A stretch of 64,000 bases of DNA from Marispirochaeta sp. (GCF_963668165.1 NZ_OY764213.1:62001-126000); one strand, 5' to 3'; shown: positions 36,505 to 45,309, counted from the first letter of the stretch. Program-made: numbers and translations. The notes: generated by a model not told the origin, from the letters alone.

Positions 36505-36539
36505 ATATCGGTTGTGCTATAATGAGGTGCAACCGATAT
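36505..36539 (+). promoter_or_regulatory. fic promoter and putative autoregulatory operator
   Basis: ATATCGGTTG (36505-36514) and CAACCGATAT (36530-36539) form a perfect ten-base inverted repeat. It encloses a TATAAT (36518-36523) and a GAGGTG ribosome-binding site and overlaps the fic start codon. A protein bound here would block both RNA polymerase and, as an RNA hairpin, the ribosome. Confidence 0.65.
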
Positions 36540-37461
36540 GGACAAAAAGCTTCTTGCGAGCATTGAAGGCAAGAAACGGGAAATAGATAAGAACCGACCA
36601 CTGAATCCCTCAATTGCTCGAAAACTGCAAGAACAACTCGCCTTAGAATGGACGTACAACTCGAATGCAATAGAAGGCAATACTCTGTCTCTACATGAGA
36701 CCGAAGTTGTTTTAGAACAGGGGATTACCATTGGTGGAAAGTCTGTTAATGAACATCTTGAAGCAATAAACCATAAGGATGGCATAGAATTCATAAGGAA
36801 GATAATTAACCAGAAAGAAGAAATAAGCGAAACTGTCATTCGTGACTGCCATAGAATCATACTTAAAGGCATAGATGATCTTGAAGCCGGCGCCTATCGT
36901 CGAACAAATGTCCGAATTATTGGTGCCCGATTAATACCACCGCAAGCGATCAAAGTAAAGAATAAAATGAATGACCTTCTTTCCTGGTACTATGAAAACA
37001 AGCATACCAAACCACCAGCAATTCTTGCTTCGAGATTCCATTATAGATTTGTTTGTATTCACCCATTCATTGATGGAAATGGGCGAGTCGCGCGTTTGTT
37101 GATGAACTTGATATTAATGGCAAATGGTTATCCCCCTGCGATTATTTTGAAGGTAGACCGAAAACGGTACTATCGCGTGTTGAATGAGGCAAACGCCGGA
37201 AATGATGAGCCATTTGAAAACTTCATTGGCCGTTCAATTGAAAGAACGCTTATAATCTACTTAAACAGCATCTCCCCAAATACTAGTGAGAAACAAGGAT
37301 TTATTAGTTTAAAAGAAGCCTCAAAGTACTGTGATTACTCACAGGAATATTTATCTTTGCTTGCACGAAAAGGGAAGATATCAGCGATAAAACTAAACAA
37401 AGAGTGGGTAACAACTCGAGAAGCTTTAGTGGAATATATTGAAAGTCAAACCAGGGCATAG
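36538..37461 (+). CDS. Fic-domain protein with C-terminal HTH
   Basis: A 307-residue Fic enzyme, which transfers AMP (or another nucleotide moiety) from a nucleotide to a Ser/Thr/Tyr hydroxyl. The active-site motif HPFIDGNGR is at residues 175-183. An inhibitory helix motif SNAIEGN at 42-48 precedes it, placing the auto-inhibitory alpha-inh in the N-terminus of the same chain (class II). The C-terminus (SLKEASKYCDYSQEYLSLLA, then KLNKEWVTTREALVEYI) resembles an excisionase/MerR-like DNA-binding domain, fitting autoregulation through the palindrome at its start. The gene is bounded by hairpin repeats on both sides. Confidence 0.93.
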   Translation: MDKKLLASIEGKKREIDKNRPLNPSIARKLQEQLALEWTYNSNAIEGNTLSLHETEVVLEQGITIGGKSVNEHLEAINHKDGIEFIRKIINQKEEISETVIRDCHRIILKGIDDLEAGAYRRTNVRIIGARLIPPQAIKVKNKMNDLLSWYYENKHTKPPAILASRFHYRFVCIHPFIDGNGRVARLLMNLILMANGYPPAIILKVDRKRYYRVLNEANAGNDEPFENFIGRSIERTLIIYLNSISPNTSEKQGFISLKEASKYCDYSQEYLSLLARKGKISAIKLNKEWVTTREALVEYIESQTRA

Positions 37462-37469
37462 AAAGAAAT

Positions 37470-37530
37470 ATAACCTCAAGGATTGAGTCGCCCTTCACGG
37501 TCGATTCAATCCAATGTTCAAGAAGCCCTG
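37470..37530 (+). repeat. hairpin repeat, copy 4
   Basis: Starts nine bases after the fic stop. One change in the stem (TCGCCC for TCGACC) weakens it. The following CAATGTTCAAGAAGCCCTG matches the long repeat units and then ends. Confidence 0.85.
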
Positions 37531-37977
37531 TGTGAAGAAAGAAAATCCTCAGCATGAACAGGTGTCCGCTTTGCGTCAATCTACATCATAAAGTTTCCTC
37601 CTTACAGTATCCCCAGAGATCTCGATTCTGTGGAAATGAAAGGTCAGTCGAGAAACCGGGGTACATGCCGGAACAATCTATCACTGGAAAAAACAATCTT
37701 CTGAAGGTATACTGGAATCAGGAAACGGAGATGTTCGCCCTCGGGACCGGAATCCTGGGAAGAAACTAAGCCTGATTCTTGAAGGCCGCTTCCGACTGGT
37801 TGGGAGTTGACGTTCCAATCCTGGCTCCAGGCCGCGGCATCGACAGATGACAGCAGACCGTTGCTGACAGGTTGTGCTACACTTCACATATGTCAGATCG
37901 TTATAAGGAATTGAGCTGTTCAGCAGAAATACGTGAATACTGAATGTATTTGTAAAAGATATAACGGGGGCATTATT
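37531..37977. other. intergenic stretch
   Basis: About 450 bases with only short frames that have no recognisable homology; the part near 37760-37800 (CTTGAAGGCCGCTTCC) gives a weak hairpin. It presumably includes the promoter of the RidA gene. Confidence 0.4.
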
Positions 37978-38439
37978 ATGATAATCGAACAAAAGCTGAA
38001 AGAACTGCAAATTGTTCTTCCGGAAGCACCAAAACCGGCTGCAATGTATATACCTGTAAAACAAATTGGGAATGCATTGTTTGTATCAGGACAAATTCCT
38101 TTTAGGAATGGCGAACTGGTTTATTCTGGAAAAGTTGGGAGCGAGAGATCTCTTGAAGAAGCTCAGGATGCGGCTGAAATATGTGTTCTCAATATTATTG
38201 CGGTTGCAAAAGAATATTTAGGTAATTTGGATAAAATTAAAAACGTGACGAAATTACAGGGATTTGTAAATAGTGAAGCAACTTTTAATAAGGCACACAT
38301 TGTGGTAAATGCAGCTTCCAAATTGTTATATGAAATATTCGGTGAAGCAGGAAGGCATGCACGTACCGTCGTTTGTACAAATGAGCTTCCGTTGGATGCA
38401 ACCGTAGAAATTGAAGCAATCATCGAACTTATAGGCTGA
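37978..38439 (+). CDS. RidA-family protein
   Basis: A 153-residue YjgF/YER057c/UK114-fold protein; members hydrolyse reactive enamine/imine intermediates, and some subgroups have other roles. Visible: the VSGQIPFRNGELVYSGKVGS strand, AKEYLGNLDKIKNVTKLQGF and the C-terminal CTNELPLDATVEIEAI; the usual Arg105-type residue lies near GEAGRHARTVV. The ATG at 37978 follows a GGGGG box. It precedes a PhzF-like gene by 70 bases, and both may form one unit. Confidence 0.9.
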   Translation: MIIEQKLKELQIVLPEAPKPAAMYIPVKQIGNALFVSGQIPFRNGELVYSGKVGSERSLEEAQDAAEICVLNIIAVAKEYLGNLDKIKNVTKLQGFVNSEATFNKAHIVVNAASKLLYEIFGEAGRHARTVVCTNELPLDATVEIEAIIELIG

Positions 38440-38510
38440 ATAGACATTCAAGCTGTGTAAGACTATTATAGTGTTGAGCTGCTGAAAATTAATATCAGGG
38501 AGAATCTGGC

Positions 38511-39365
38511 ATGAATATTCGGCGAATAGCCGCGTTTTCAGATGGTGAAACAGGAGGTAATCCGGCCGGTGTGTGGATCGGATCATCTCTGCCCACAGAT
38601 GCAGAGATGCAGCGGATGGCTGCTGACATCGGGTTCTCTGAGACGGCATTCGCAGCTTCTGAGGGAGCAGCTTGGCGGGTACGATACTTTTCACCGGAAT
38701 GTGAGGTTCCCTTCTGTGGACACGCAACCATTGCCTTAGGAGCAGTACTTGCAATGGAAAATGGGGACGGCGTTTTCAAGATTAAACTCAACGCTGCAAA
38801 TATTACAGTAGAAGGCCACCGTGAAGGGGCGACTATCAGTGCAGCACTTCAGTCCCCACCAACCCGCAGCGCCCCGGAAGACCCCAAAATAGTTTCGGAT
38901 GCTCTGGCACTTTTCGGCATTGTTGCTAACGATCTTGACCATGCACTCCCTCCAGCCTTGGTTCATGGCGGCGCTGATCATCTTGTGCTTGCTCTTGATT
39001 CGAGAGAAGTCCTTCGAGCCATGACCTATGATTTGAATGCTGGACGAGCCTTCATGAGAGAGGTGAGGCTGACAACAATTATCCTAATCAATGCTCAAAC
39101 TCCACGTCTTTTCCATGCACGTAATCCATTTGCTTCCGGCGGCATTTACGAGGATCCCGCGACTGGTGCGGCGGCAGCTGCTTTCGCTGGCTATTTACGC
39201 GACATTGGCTGGCCACATGGGGGAGCTATCGACATAGTGCAAGGTGAAGACATGGGAATGCGTTCCATCCTGCATGCAGAAATCCCACCTTTACCCGGCA
39301 GCTCAATCCGTGTTTCCGGTACAGCACGTATTATGGCTCCAGGAGAAAAAGCTCGCAAATTATAA
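38511..39365 (+). CDS. PhzF-family isomerase/epimerase
   Basis: A 284-residue PhzF/diaminopimelate-epimerase-fold protein. Family marks are AAFSDGETGGNPAGVWIG (N-terminal motif), ADIGFSETAFA with the catalytic Glu, YFSPECEVPFCGHATIALG and EDPATGAAAAAFAGYL near the C-terminus. Its substrate is unknown; outside phenazine clusters these proteins are mostly uncharacterised. AGGGAG lies before the ATG. Confidence 0.92.
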   Translation: MNIRRIAAFSDGETGGNPAGVWIGSSLPTDAEMQRMAADIGFSETAFAASEGAAWRVRYFSPECEVPFCGHATIALGAVLAMENGDGVFKIKLNAANITVEGHREGATISAALQSPPTRSAPEDPKIVSDALALFGIVANDLDHALPPALVHGGADHLVLALDSREVLRAMTYDLNAGRAFMREVRLTTIILINAQTPRLFHARNPFASGGIYEDPATGAAAAAFAGYLRDIGWPHGGAIDIVQGEDMGMRSILHAEIPPLPGSSIRVSGTARIMAPGEKARKL

Positions 39366-39381
39366 GCTATGTGCAATCTGA

Positions 39382-39536
39382 ATCGGGCAGCCGGAGGCTT
39401 TTACCCCCAGCCCCCACACCACCCTGCAAGCGGGTCCGCACAGGGCGGTTCACTCCATGGAGCAAACGATGTTCACTATACGTGAGTAGCCGTAGAGGAC
39501 TTTCACCTCATGAGTTTACAACCATGTCTGGCGTAC
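39382..39536 (-). ncRNA. 155-nt group II intron-like RNA, copy 1
   Basis: Read on the minus strand it starts GTACGCCAGACATGGTTGTA, contains GGTGAAAGTCCTCTACGGC (both like the 5' end of bacterial group II introns), then jumps to a domain V-like hairpin (ACCGCCCTGTGCGG-AC-CCGCTTGCAGGGTGGT) and a domain VI-like stem ending GGCTGCCCGAT. Domains I (most), II-IV and the reverse transcriptase are absent. The second copy differs at paired positions in a compensatory way. Confidence 0.65.
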
Positions 39537-39641
39537 CAAATCAAACATCTTATTAAATTTTACGCAGAATAATACCCGGAAGATGATAGAATAGCTTGAA
39601 ACAGTTGCAAAATGGTTTTTTATATAATCAATGAGGATTTG
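39382..39641 (-). repeat. 260-bp repeat containing the intron-like RNA, copy 1
   Basis: The 155-nt RNA segment plus about 105 bases of 5' flank (39537-39641, CAAATCAAACATCTTATTAA to ATAATCAATGAGGATTT). The flank is identical to 48908-49012, while the RNA part has a few differences. Confidence 0.88.
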
Positions 39642-39668
39642 ATAATGGCAAGCATAACTATAAGAAAC

Positions 39669-39919
39669 ATAACCTCAAGGATTGAGTCGACCTTCACGGT
39701 CGATTCAATCCAATGTTCAAGAAGCCCTGATCGACAGTATTGTTTCTTATTAATGGGAAATGCTCACTGGTTTCTGTTGGAAGAAAAACGAAATATGGGA
39801 GAAAGGAAGCATCGCCACCTGTGAGTATGGAACTCTGCTGATGAATAGCAGCAGATCAGAAGTGTACAGCCAGGAGAAAGAAAAGATTTTCTACTCCTTT
39901 GGATACAGCTCTCCCTGAT
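39669..39919 (+). repeat. long interspersed repeat unit, copy 5
   Basis: Same unit as 12663-12919: the 14-bp hairpin (39669-39711), then the TTAATGGGAAATGCTC, GATGAATAGCAGCAGATCAG and GTGTACAGCCAGGAG blocks. Several substitutions and small indels. The bases before it (GGCAAGCATAACTATAAGAA) recur at 52637-52659. Confidence 0.88.
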
Positions 39920-40149
39920 GGTGAAATCCCGGCATGTTTTACAGGACTGATAAAAAGACAGGAGATGGCTCCGTCGCATATACAACAGCGGCGGTTCTGG
40001 TTGTATACAGGAGGCAGACGTTTCGTTCTCCTCCGGGATGGGATGCCTGCCCGTGCCTCGAGGAGGAGAATAGCCAGGGCTAAGGGAATGGAAGACGACG
40101 GATGCAGGAATCCATAGCAGCGGATCGTCATGAATCCTGAAGGGATCAC

Positions 40150-40437
40150 ATGCTGGAGGAATCATCTGATGAACTCACATGCCTGAAGACGCAGCGGCTT
40201 CTCAGCCCCAGTGTGAGCGGCATAGCTGTGGCTGTCAACATCGGTTTAGCATTTCCGCTGTTACCAAGGCGATGCTGCCGGACCGGCTTCAGGCGGAACA
40301 GAAAAAGCTCATCAACAGACGCCGTCTCGGAACTGGCGAACATCATCACCGGACAAACCAGCATCATCATTGCGGGAGAAAGCGACAAGATCGACATCAT
40401 TCCGCCAGCAGTCTTCGGCGGCAGGACATCGCTTTAA
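40150..40437 (+). pseudogene. cheX: CheX-like chemotaxis phosphatase, degenerate
   Basis: The frame ends with DAVSELANIITGQTSIIIAG and KIDIIPPAVFGG, matching the C-terminal part of CheX, the CheY-P phosphatase. The preceding residues (PLLPRRCCRTGFRRNRKSS) are out of frame with the family pattern, implying frameshifts. A cheY-like remnant follows, the normal spirochaete order. Confidence 0.6.
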
Positions 40438-40461
40438 CGGAGGAAACAAAATGGAGAAGGG

Positions 40462-40761
40462 ATCGTCGACGATGCCGCGATAATGCTCATGTACCTGCGG
40501 GATATCCTGGCATCGAAATATTCGATTGTTGCGGAGGCCTAAATGAACGGGATGGAGGCCTTAAATGGGCTCGTGGCAGAATTTCCGGTGGCAAAGATCG
40601 TGATGGTAAGCGCCGTGGGCCAAAAGGCTCAGGTCTTCGAAGCCCTGAATGTAGGAGCCAAGGATTTTATCATTAAGCCCTTCGAACCCGGTCCCCCTTA
40701 CCCTGCCGAAGTCTGGAGAAATCTGTACGCCGAAACGATACGCCTGAGTAAGAAGGTTTAG
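40462..40761 (+). pseudogene. cheY: CheY-like response regulator, internal deletion
   Basis: IVDDAAIMLMYLRDILASKY-SIVAEA (beginning with the acidic pocket) is followed by a stop at 40540-40542 and then, in the same frame, MNGMEALNGLVAEFPVAKIV and SAVGQKAQVFEALNVGAKDF. About 27 residues with the phospho-accepting Asp are missing between the two parts. The original start is also out of frame. The downstream part keeps the Lys of IIKPFE. Confidence 0.7.
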
Positions 40762-40765
40762 AATC

Positions 40766-41962
40766 CTACATCTCTGCCAGGTGGGGAACGAATCCCCCGA
40801 CAAAGGCATCCCCGAGACCGATGGTAGTCGCCTTCTCCTGAGGCACCTCGAAAGCCGGGACACAGTAGCCCCGGTCCCCGACAACGGCATGAAAAGCATC
40901 CGCGAAGCGACGGCCCTTCGGAAGTGCGGGAAGATTATAGGTATCCTCATACTGTGCAGCCTCGACAAAGGCGTCGCCGAAACGAAACCGAGTAGTCGCC
41001 ATGGTGACGCCGCCTTTAAGACAATGAACATACTCCGGAGCCCGCTCACCGTAGGCCAAGGCCCAGTATCTGCTGTGGACAACAATGAGAGGTACCTGGA
41101 ATTTCGCCTGTAACTCCGCCGCCACCTTCGCGACTCCCTCAGCATCCAGCAGATCCAGCGGGCAGCCGACGTAATCGCTCATCTCATCTTCATTAAAACT
41201 GTACACGTCAACATAGTCGAAAAGGTATTCTTTACAGAGTTCATTGGACCGTTCGCTTACGAAACAAGCATCCTCATAAAATATCCTCGTACCCTGCTTT
41301 TTCAGCCGCTTGAGCTGCTTCCGCATATAGAGAAGCCGCGTCTTCAGCAGATCATGATCGACCATAACGTTGAAACCGCTCACAAGGAAGACCTTAGTAT
41401 CCACAAGGTGGTTCATAAAGAAATCGTCGGAGAGATTCATGACCTGATTATTGTGATCGTCGTCTACTATTATCCGATTCGCCCTGACGGTGGTAATATC
41501 AATATCGTTGGCGCAGATCCTTTTGCCCGGGGTATACTGGATGATTAGATGAACATCGTAGCTCACCCCCGGATTACTACATACGAATGTGCTTTTTTCC
41601 GGCAGAAGCTTTCGTATCTCATCGTTCATAGTGACAAGGTGCATGCAGCTGGAATACCCGAGTTTATCCATCGCAATCCCCGCCCGGGGACAGGTACCGC
41701 CGATGGTGACATCATATCGAAAGCGGGATGCGAACTGAGAGGCGACTGCCGGGTTGTCCAGCACACATTCTCCCCCACGCTCCGACTGAAAAAACTGCAG
41801 CAAAGTAATAACCAGATCCTTCTCGGTAAAGATCTTACGCCGTTCCTCGAGATCTTGTTGAAAGATTCCGTATTCCCGGATGCACGCTTCAAAAACCTTC
41901 GAGTCCCAGACCAGTTCATAGTCCGTATTATTCCCTAAGCCTAGAGCGATAATGTTCTTCAT
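40766..41962 (-). CDS. ADP-dependent phosphofructokinase/glucokinase family protein
   Basis: A 398-residue member of the ADP-dependent sugar kinase family (ribokinase fold). The C-terminal catalytic motif is TIGLGDAFVGGFVPHL, with the Asp as base; a large domain with TIGGTCPRAGIAMDKLGYSS and SGFNVMVDH is also family-like. Such kinases are common in archaea and rarer in bacteria. It is followed upstream by a DeoR regulator on the same strand and lies opposite a sugar ABC importer and a class II aldolase, so it probably phosphorylates the imported sugar or a derivative. Confidence 0.82.
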   Translation of the reverse strand: MKNIIALGLGNNTDYELVWDSKVFEACIREYGIFQQDLEERRKIFTEKDLVITLLQFFQSERGGECVLDNPAVASQFASRFRYDVTIGGTCPRAGIAMDKLGYSSCMHLVTMNDEIRKLLPEKSTFVCSNPGVSYDVHLIIQYTPGKRICANDIDITTVRANRIIVDDDHNNQVMNLSDDFFMNHLVDTKVFLVSGFNVMVDHDLLKTRLLYMRKQLKRLKKQGTRIFYEDACFVSERSNELCKEYLFDYVDVYSFNEDEMSDYVGCPLDLLDAEGVAKVAAELQAKFQVPLIVVHSRYWALAYGERAPEYVHCLKGGVTMATTRFRFGDAFVEAAQYEDTYNLPALPKGRRFADAFHAVVGDRGYCVPAFEVPQEKATTIGLGDAFVGGFVPHLAEM

Positions 41963-41989
41963 ATTCTCTTCCGTCTTACTTCGATTTAT

Positions 41990-42781
41990 CTATTCAGCTA
42001 TCTTCAGTTCAACCTGATTTTCCGCAAACTGCTCTCTACTGCGACCGCCGACATTACTATCTGTTATGACTGCGTCGATGTCTCTGAAATCACTAAACTC
42101 ATAGAGGGCGTATTTTCCGATCTTGGAACTGTCGACTACGACATAGCTTTCACTCGACTGGGCAATCATCTGCCGCTTAATCTCTCCCTCCTGCGGATTG
42201 GCGGAGTAGCAGCCGTGACCAGGCATTACACTCGTCGCGCCAATTAGAGCTTTATCGAGACGAAAACTCTTAATCATATTCTCGGCTATCGGCCCGACGG
42301 TGTTCTGCGTTTGCGCCATGAGCTCGCCGCCGATGATTATTGCCCGGTTTTCCCCGGCCCCGTTGGCTATGATCTCCCCGATCTTCTGGTAATTGGTTAC
42401 CACCATCAAATTCTTCCGCACCCTTGCCAGTTCTTCGGCGACCAGCATGTTGGTAGATCCCCCGTCAATCAGCAAACTTTCATGATCCTTTATAAAAGTC
42501 GCTATATACCGGGCGATCATCCGTTTTGCTTCAGGATTCTCCTGCTTTCTACTCTCGATGAAGGTGGTCTGCCAAAATACAGGTTCATCGCGATACAAAG
42601 CCCCGCCGTGAGTTCGAAACAGTTTTTCCTGGGACTCCAAATACTTCAAATCCCGGCGAATCGTGGCATCCGTAACGTTCAGTAAATCAGCCAATTCAGA
42701 GACGCAGATCCGATTTTCCTTGATAAGGATCTCGAGGATTCTCTCCTGTCGTTCTTCTGCAAAAACTTTCTGTTCCTGCAC
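41990..42781 (-). CDS. DeoR-family transcriptional repressor
   Basis: A 263-residue DeoR regulator: N-terminal helix-turn-helix (RICVSELADLLNVTDATIRR, DLKYLESQEKLFRTHGGAL) and a sugar-phosphate-binding isomerase-like domain (LLIDGGSTNMLVAEELARV, IIIGGELMAQTQNTVGP). It is transcribed with the sugar kinase gene and divergently from the ABC operon. Likely relieved by a phosphorylated sugar intermediate. Confidence 0.93.
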   Translation of the reverse strand: MQEQKVFAEERQERILEILIKENRICVSELADLLNVTDATIRRDLKYLESQEKLFRTHGGALYRDEPVFWQTTFIESRKQENPEAKRMIARYIATFIKDHESLLIDGGSTNMLVAEELARVRKNLMVVTNYQKIGEIIANGAGENRAIIIGGELMAQTQNTVGPIAENMIKSFRLDKALIGATSVMPGHGCYSANPQEGEIKRQMIAQSSESYVVVDSSKIGKYALYEFSDFRDIDAVITDSNVGGRSREQFAENQVELKIAE

Positions 42782-43066
42782 GCATCTCTCCTTACCTTAT
42801 GGATCAACAAGGGCGTTAACCTTTGCCCAAATATTCACAGTTATTATACCCGCAAATCTGGTTTGATTAAATCAAAAAAACCGTGGATATGTTTGAATCA
42901 TACATCATGCCTGCGTAGTTGTCCAGTTTTTCGAACATAAATAAATATATATGTGCATTTTCTTATGCGTTTGTGTTCATTTTAAACTTGACAACTGGCA
43001 GATCGGGTTTATAATCGAATCAAGCACCTGCGTATGTAGGTATTTAGCAAATAAAAGGAGAAAAAC
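42782..43066. promoter_or_regulatory. divergent control region
   Basis: 285 bases between the DeoR gene and the ABC operon, AT-rich in the middle (ATAAATAAATATATATGTGC). It carries the plus-strand promoter at 42988-43015 and should contain DeoR operators; I cannot define these confidently. Confidence 0.6.
42988..43015 (+). promoter_or_regulatory. sigma70-type promoter of the sugar ABC operon
   Basis: TTGACA (42988-42993), 16 bases, TATAAT (43010-43015): both boxes perfect. The start site would be near 43022, leaving a leader of about 45 bases before the binding-protein ATG, with AAAGGAG as its ribosome site. Confidence 0.8.
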
Positions 43067-44320
43067 ATGAAAAAGAGTGTGTTTGCATCACTTCTGTTTC
43101 TGCTCGTTTTCTTGTTCGTTTATGCAGAAGGCGGACAGGAAAAGGCAAAAGATCAGGAGATTGTGCTGGAGTTCATGCAGTGGTGGGAACCGGAGATGGC
43201 TCCCGGGGCAATGGAGAAGATCTGTAGCCAGTATGAGGCGTCCCATCCCGGCATTACTATCAAGCGTATTTCCAAGCCCTATGCAGAGGTCCAGAGCCAG
43301 GTCACCATCGGCGCTGCTTCCGGTACCCTGAGCGACGTTCTCGGTTGCGACCCCACATGGATTTACAACCTGGTGAAGCAGAACGCAGTACGCCCGCTGG
43401 ATGAGTTCATAGACGGGGACAACTACGACGAGTCTCAGCTGGCCAGCGTCAGTTCCCTGAACGGCAAGAAATACCTAATCAATGTTGAAAACTTCGTTTA
43501 CCCGATGTTCTACAATACCGATATGTTCGAAGAGGCAGGGATTACCTCCTTCCCCGAGACTCACAGCGAGTTCGTCGAAGCCTGCCGGAAACTTACCAAC
43601 CCATCGAAGAACCAGTACGGCTGGGACCTTTCCCTCTCCCTCCAGAACCCCACGGGGATTCAGAACGACATCATGGCCATGGTATGGGCAAGCGGCGACT
43701 CCGGAGTTCCCGAGCCGAACAACGAGGGTGTTAAAACCGTCTTCGAACTGGTTAACTCCCTGTACAACGAGAATTTGATCGCTCCCGGCATCATGACCGC
43801 CCAGGAGCAGGACAAAGTCGAGCATTTCGTCAACGGAAGAACCGCTATGATGATCGACTCCCTGGCCCACATCAACATGATCAAATCCCGAAACCCCGAC
43901 CTGAACTTCGACATCGACATGGTTCCGGCGAAAGACGGCTACGAAGGCGAGCACATCATGGACTTTGCCTCCTGGGGTATAACCATCTCCAGCTCTTCCG
44001 AGCACCCCCAAGAAGCCTGGGAGTTCATCAAGTATCTCATGAGTCCTTCGGTCAACTCCTTCATCGCCGACAGCGTGAACGCTTTTCCGGGCAACATTAA
44101 AGGGTCTCCGAAATGGGTAAACGACGACCCAATGAACGTCAAAGCCTTTACGATGTACAAGGAAAACGGTGTTCGCAACGAGTTCCAGGGAGCTCCCGAA
44201 GCCAACAACCTGATGCGCCTCATGTCGGAGCAGATGCAGGCCATGCTCAACGGTAAGCAGTCTGCCGACGAAGCCTTGGAAGCGACCAGCGCGGCTTGGG
44301 TCGAAGTTTACAACAAATAA
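43067..44320 (+). CDS. ABC transporter sugar-binding protein
   Basis: A 417-residue family 1 solute-binding protein with a Sec signal peptide (MKKSVFASLLFLLVFLFVYA, then EGG). Typical segments are LEFMQWWEPEMAPGAMEKIC, ASGTLSDVLGCDPTWIYNLV and FVNGRTAMMIDSLAHINMIK. First gene of the operon with two permeases and an aldolase. A perfect hairpin follows its stop. Confidence 0.94.
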   Translation: MKKSVFASLLFLLVFLFVYAEGGQEKAKDQEIVLEFMQWWEPEMAPGAMEKICSQYEASHPGITIKRISKPYAEVQSQVTIGAASGTLSDVLGCDPTWIYNLVKQNAVRPLDEFIDGDNYDESQLASVSSLNGKKYLINVENFVYPMFYNTDMFEEAGITSFPETHSEFVEACRKLTNPSKNQYGWDLSLSLQNPTGIQNDIMAMVWASGDSGVPEPNNEGVKTVFELVNSLYNENLIAPGIMTAQEQDKVEHFVNGRTAMMIDSLAHINMIKSRNPDLNFDIDMVPAKDGYEGEHIMDFASWGITISSSSEHPQEAWEFIKYLMSPSVNSFIADSVNAFPGNIKGSPKWVNDDPMNVKAFTMYKENGVRNEFQGAPEANNLMRLMSEQMQAMLNGKQSADEALEATSAAWVEVYNK

Positions 44321-44347
44321 TCAACAAGCTTAGTAGTAATCGAATTG

Positions 44348-44381
44348 CTGCAGGAGATGAGGATACTCTCATCTCCTGCAG
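44348..44381 (+). promoter_or_regulatory. intercistronic hairpin after the binding-protein gene
   Basis: CTGCAGGAGATGAG, loop GATACT, CTCATCTCCTGCAG: a perfect 14-bp stem 27 bases after the stop and 27 bases before the permease start. No U tract. It probably protects the upstream mRNA and lowers permease expression relative to the binding protein. Confidence 0.75.
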
Positions 44382-44408
44382 ACTACACAACGAGGGGTAG
44401 ACGGCGCA

Positions 44409-45299
44409 ATGAGCACATTGTCGATAATAATAAAAAAGAAGCCATATATTGAACAGTATCTGTTCATAACACCGGCGATCCTTCTCCTGTTTATGCTTAT
44501 GTTCTTCCCGATCGTCCAGGTTCTTCGCTACAGCATGATGGACAACGTCATCACAAATCCTTCGCCGAAGTTTGTCGGTTTACTGCACTACAAGAACGTC
44601 CTGGCGGATGCGGTCTTTCGCTCAAGCCTTGGGCACACTCTGTTTTTCGCCTGCTTTAGCGTGATATTCCATCTACTCATCGGACTGCTCTTCGCGCTTC
44701 TCTTGAACGAGAAGATCAATCCGGTCATACGGTCGGTCCTCCGGGTGGTCTTCATCTTCCCGTGGCTCTTCACCCCCGCTATCATCGCTATCGTTTGGCG
44801 CCTCATTCTCGATCCCATGGGGATCATGAACTACATTCTCTCATCCATGGGCTTAATAAACGGAATCGTCGAATGGCTAAGTAACGAGCGTTCGGCTCTC
44901 TTTGTGCTCACCTTTATAAACATCTGGAACGGCTACCCCTTCTACATGGTCAGTCTGCTGGCGGGACTCCAAGGCGTACCAACCCAGCAGTATGAGGCAG
45001 CCCTCATCGACGGGGCCAACAATTGGGAGAAATTCTGGTATATCACCTTTCCCCATCTAACGCCGATCATCCTGAGCCTCAGTATCCTCGACTTCATTTG
45101 GACGATGCAGGTATTTCCCCTCATCTGGATGACCACCGGCGGCGGTCCGGGACACACAACCGAGGTAATGGCGACCTACACCTATAAGCTCACCTTCCTC
45201 CAGTTTGACTTCTCCAAAGCCTCGGCTTCGGCGATGCTGATTCTAATCATATCTATGCTGATGTCCATATTCTATGTGCGACAGCAGCGAATGAGATAG
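44409..45299 (+). CDS. carbohydrate ABC transporter permease, MalF type
   Basis: A 296-residue permease with six membrane segments and the EAA motif QQYEAALIDGANNWEKFWYI; GGGPGHTTEVMATYTYKL is typical of MalF/UgpA. The other permease starts ten bases after its stop. Confidence 0.94.
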   Translation: MSTLSIIIKKKPYIEQYLFITPAILLLFMLMFFPIVQVLRYSMMDNVITNPSPKFVGLLHYKNVLADAVFRSSLGHTLFFACFSVIFHLLIGLLFALLLNEKINPVIRSVLRVVFIFPWLFTPAIIAIVWRLILDPMGIMNYILSSMGLINGIVEWLSNERSALFVLTFINIWNGYPFYMVSLLAGLQGVPTQQYEAALIDGANNWEKFWYITFPHLTPIILSLSILDFIWTMQVFPLIWMTTGGGPGHTTEVMATYTYKLTFLQFDFSKASASAMLILIISMLMSIFYVRQQRMR

Positions 45300-45309
45300 G
45301 CGGCAAGAG

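Noticed and set aside
36424..39711. The hairpin repeats as a CRISPR array
   Set aside because: Copies are hundreds of bases to many kilobases apart with genes between them; there are no regular spacers and no cas genes.
39899..40117. Plus-strand frame between the long repeat and cheX
   Set aside because: No recognisable motif and no ribosome site; partly repeat-derived.
43475..44011. 178-residue minus-strand frame opposite the sugar-binding protein
   Set aside because: Valine/glycine-rich antisense shadow of a clear gene.
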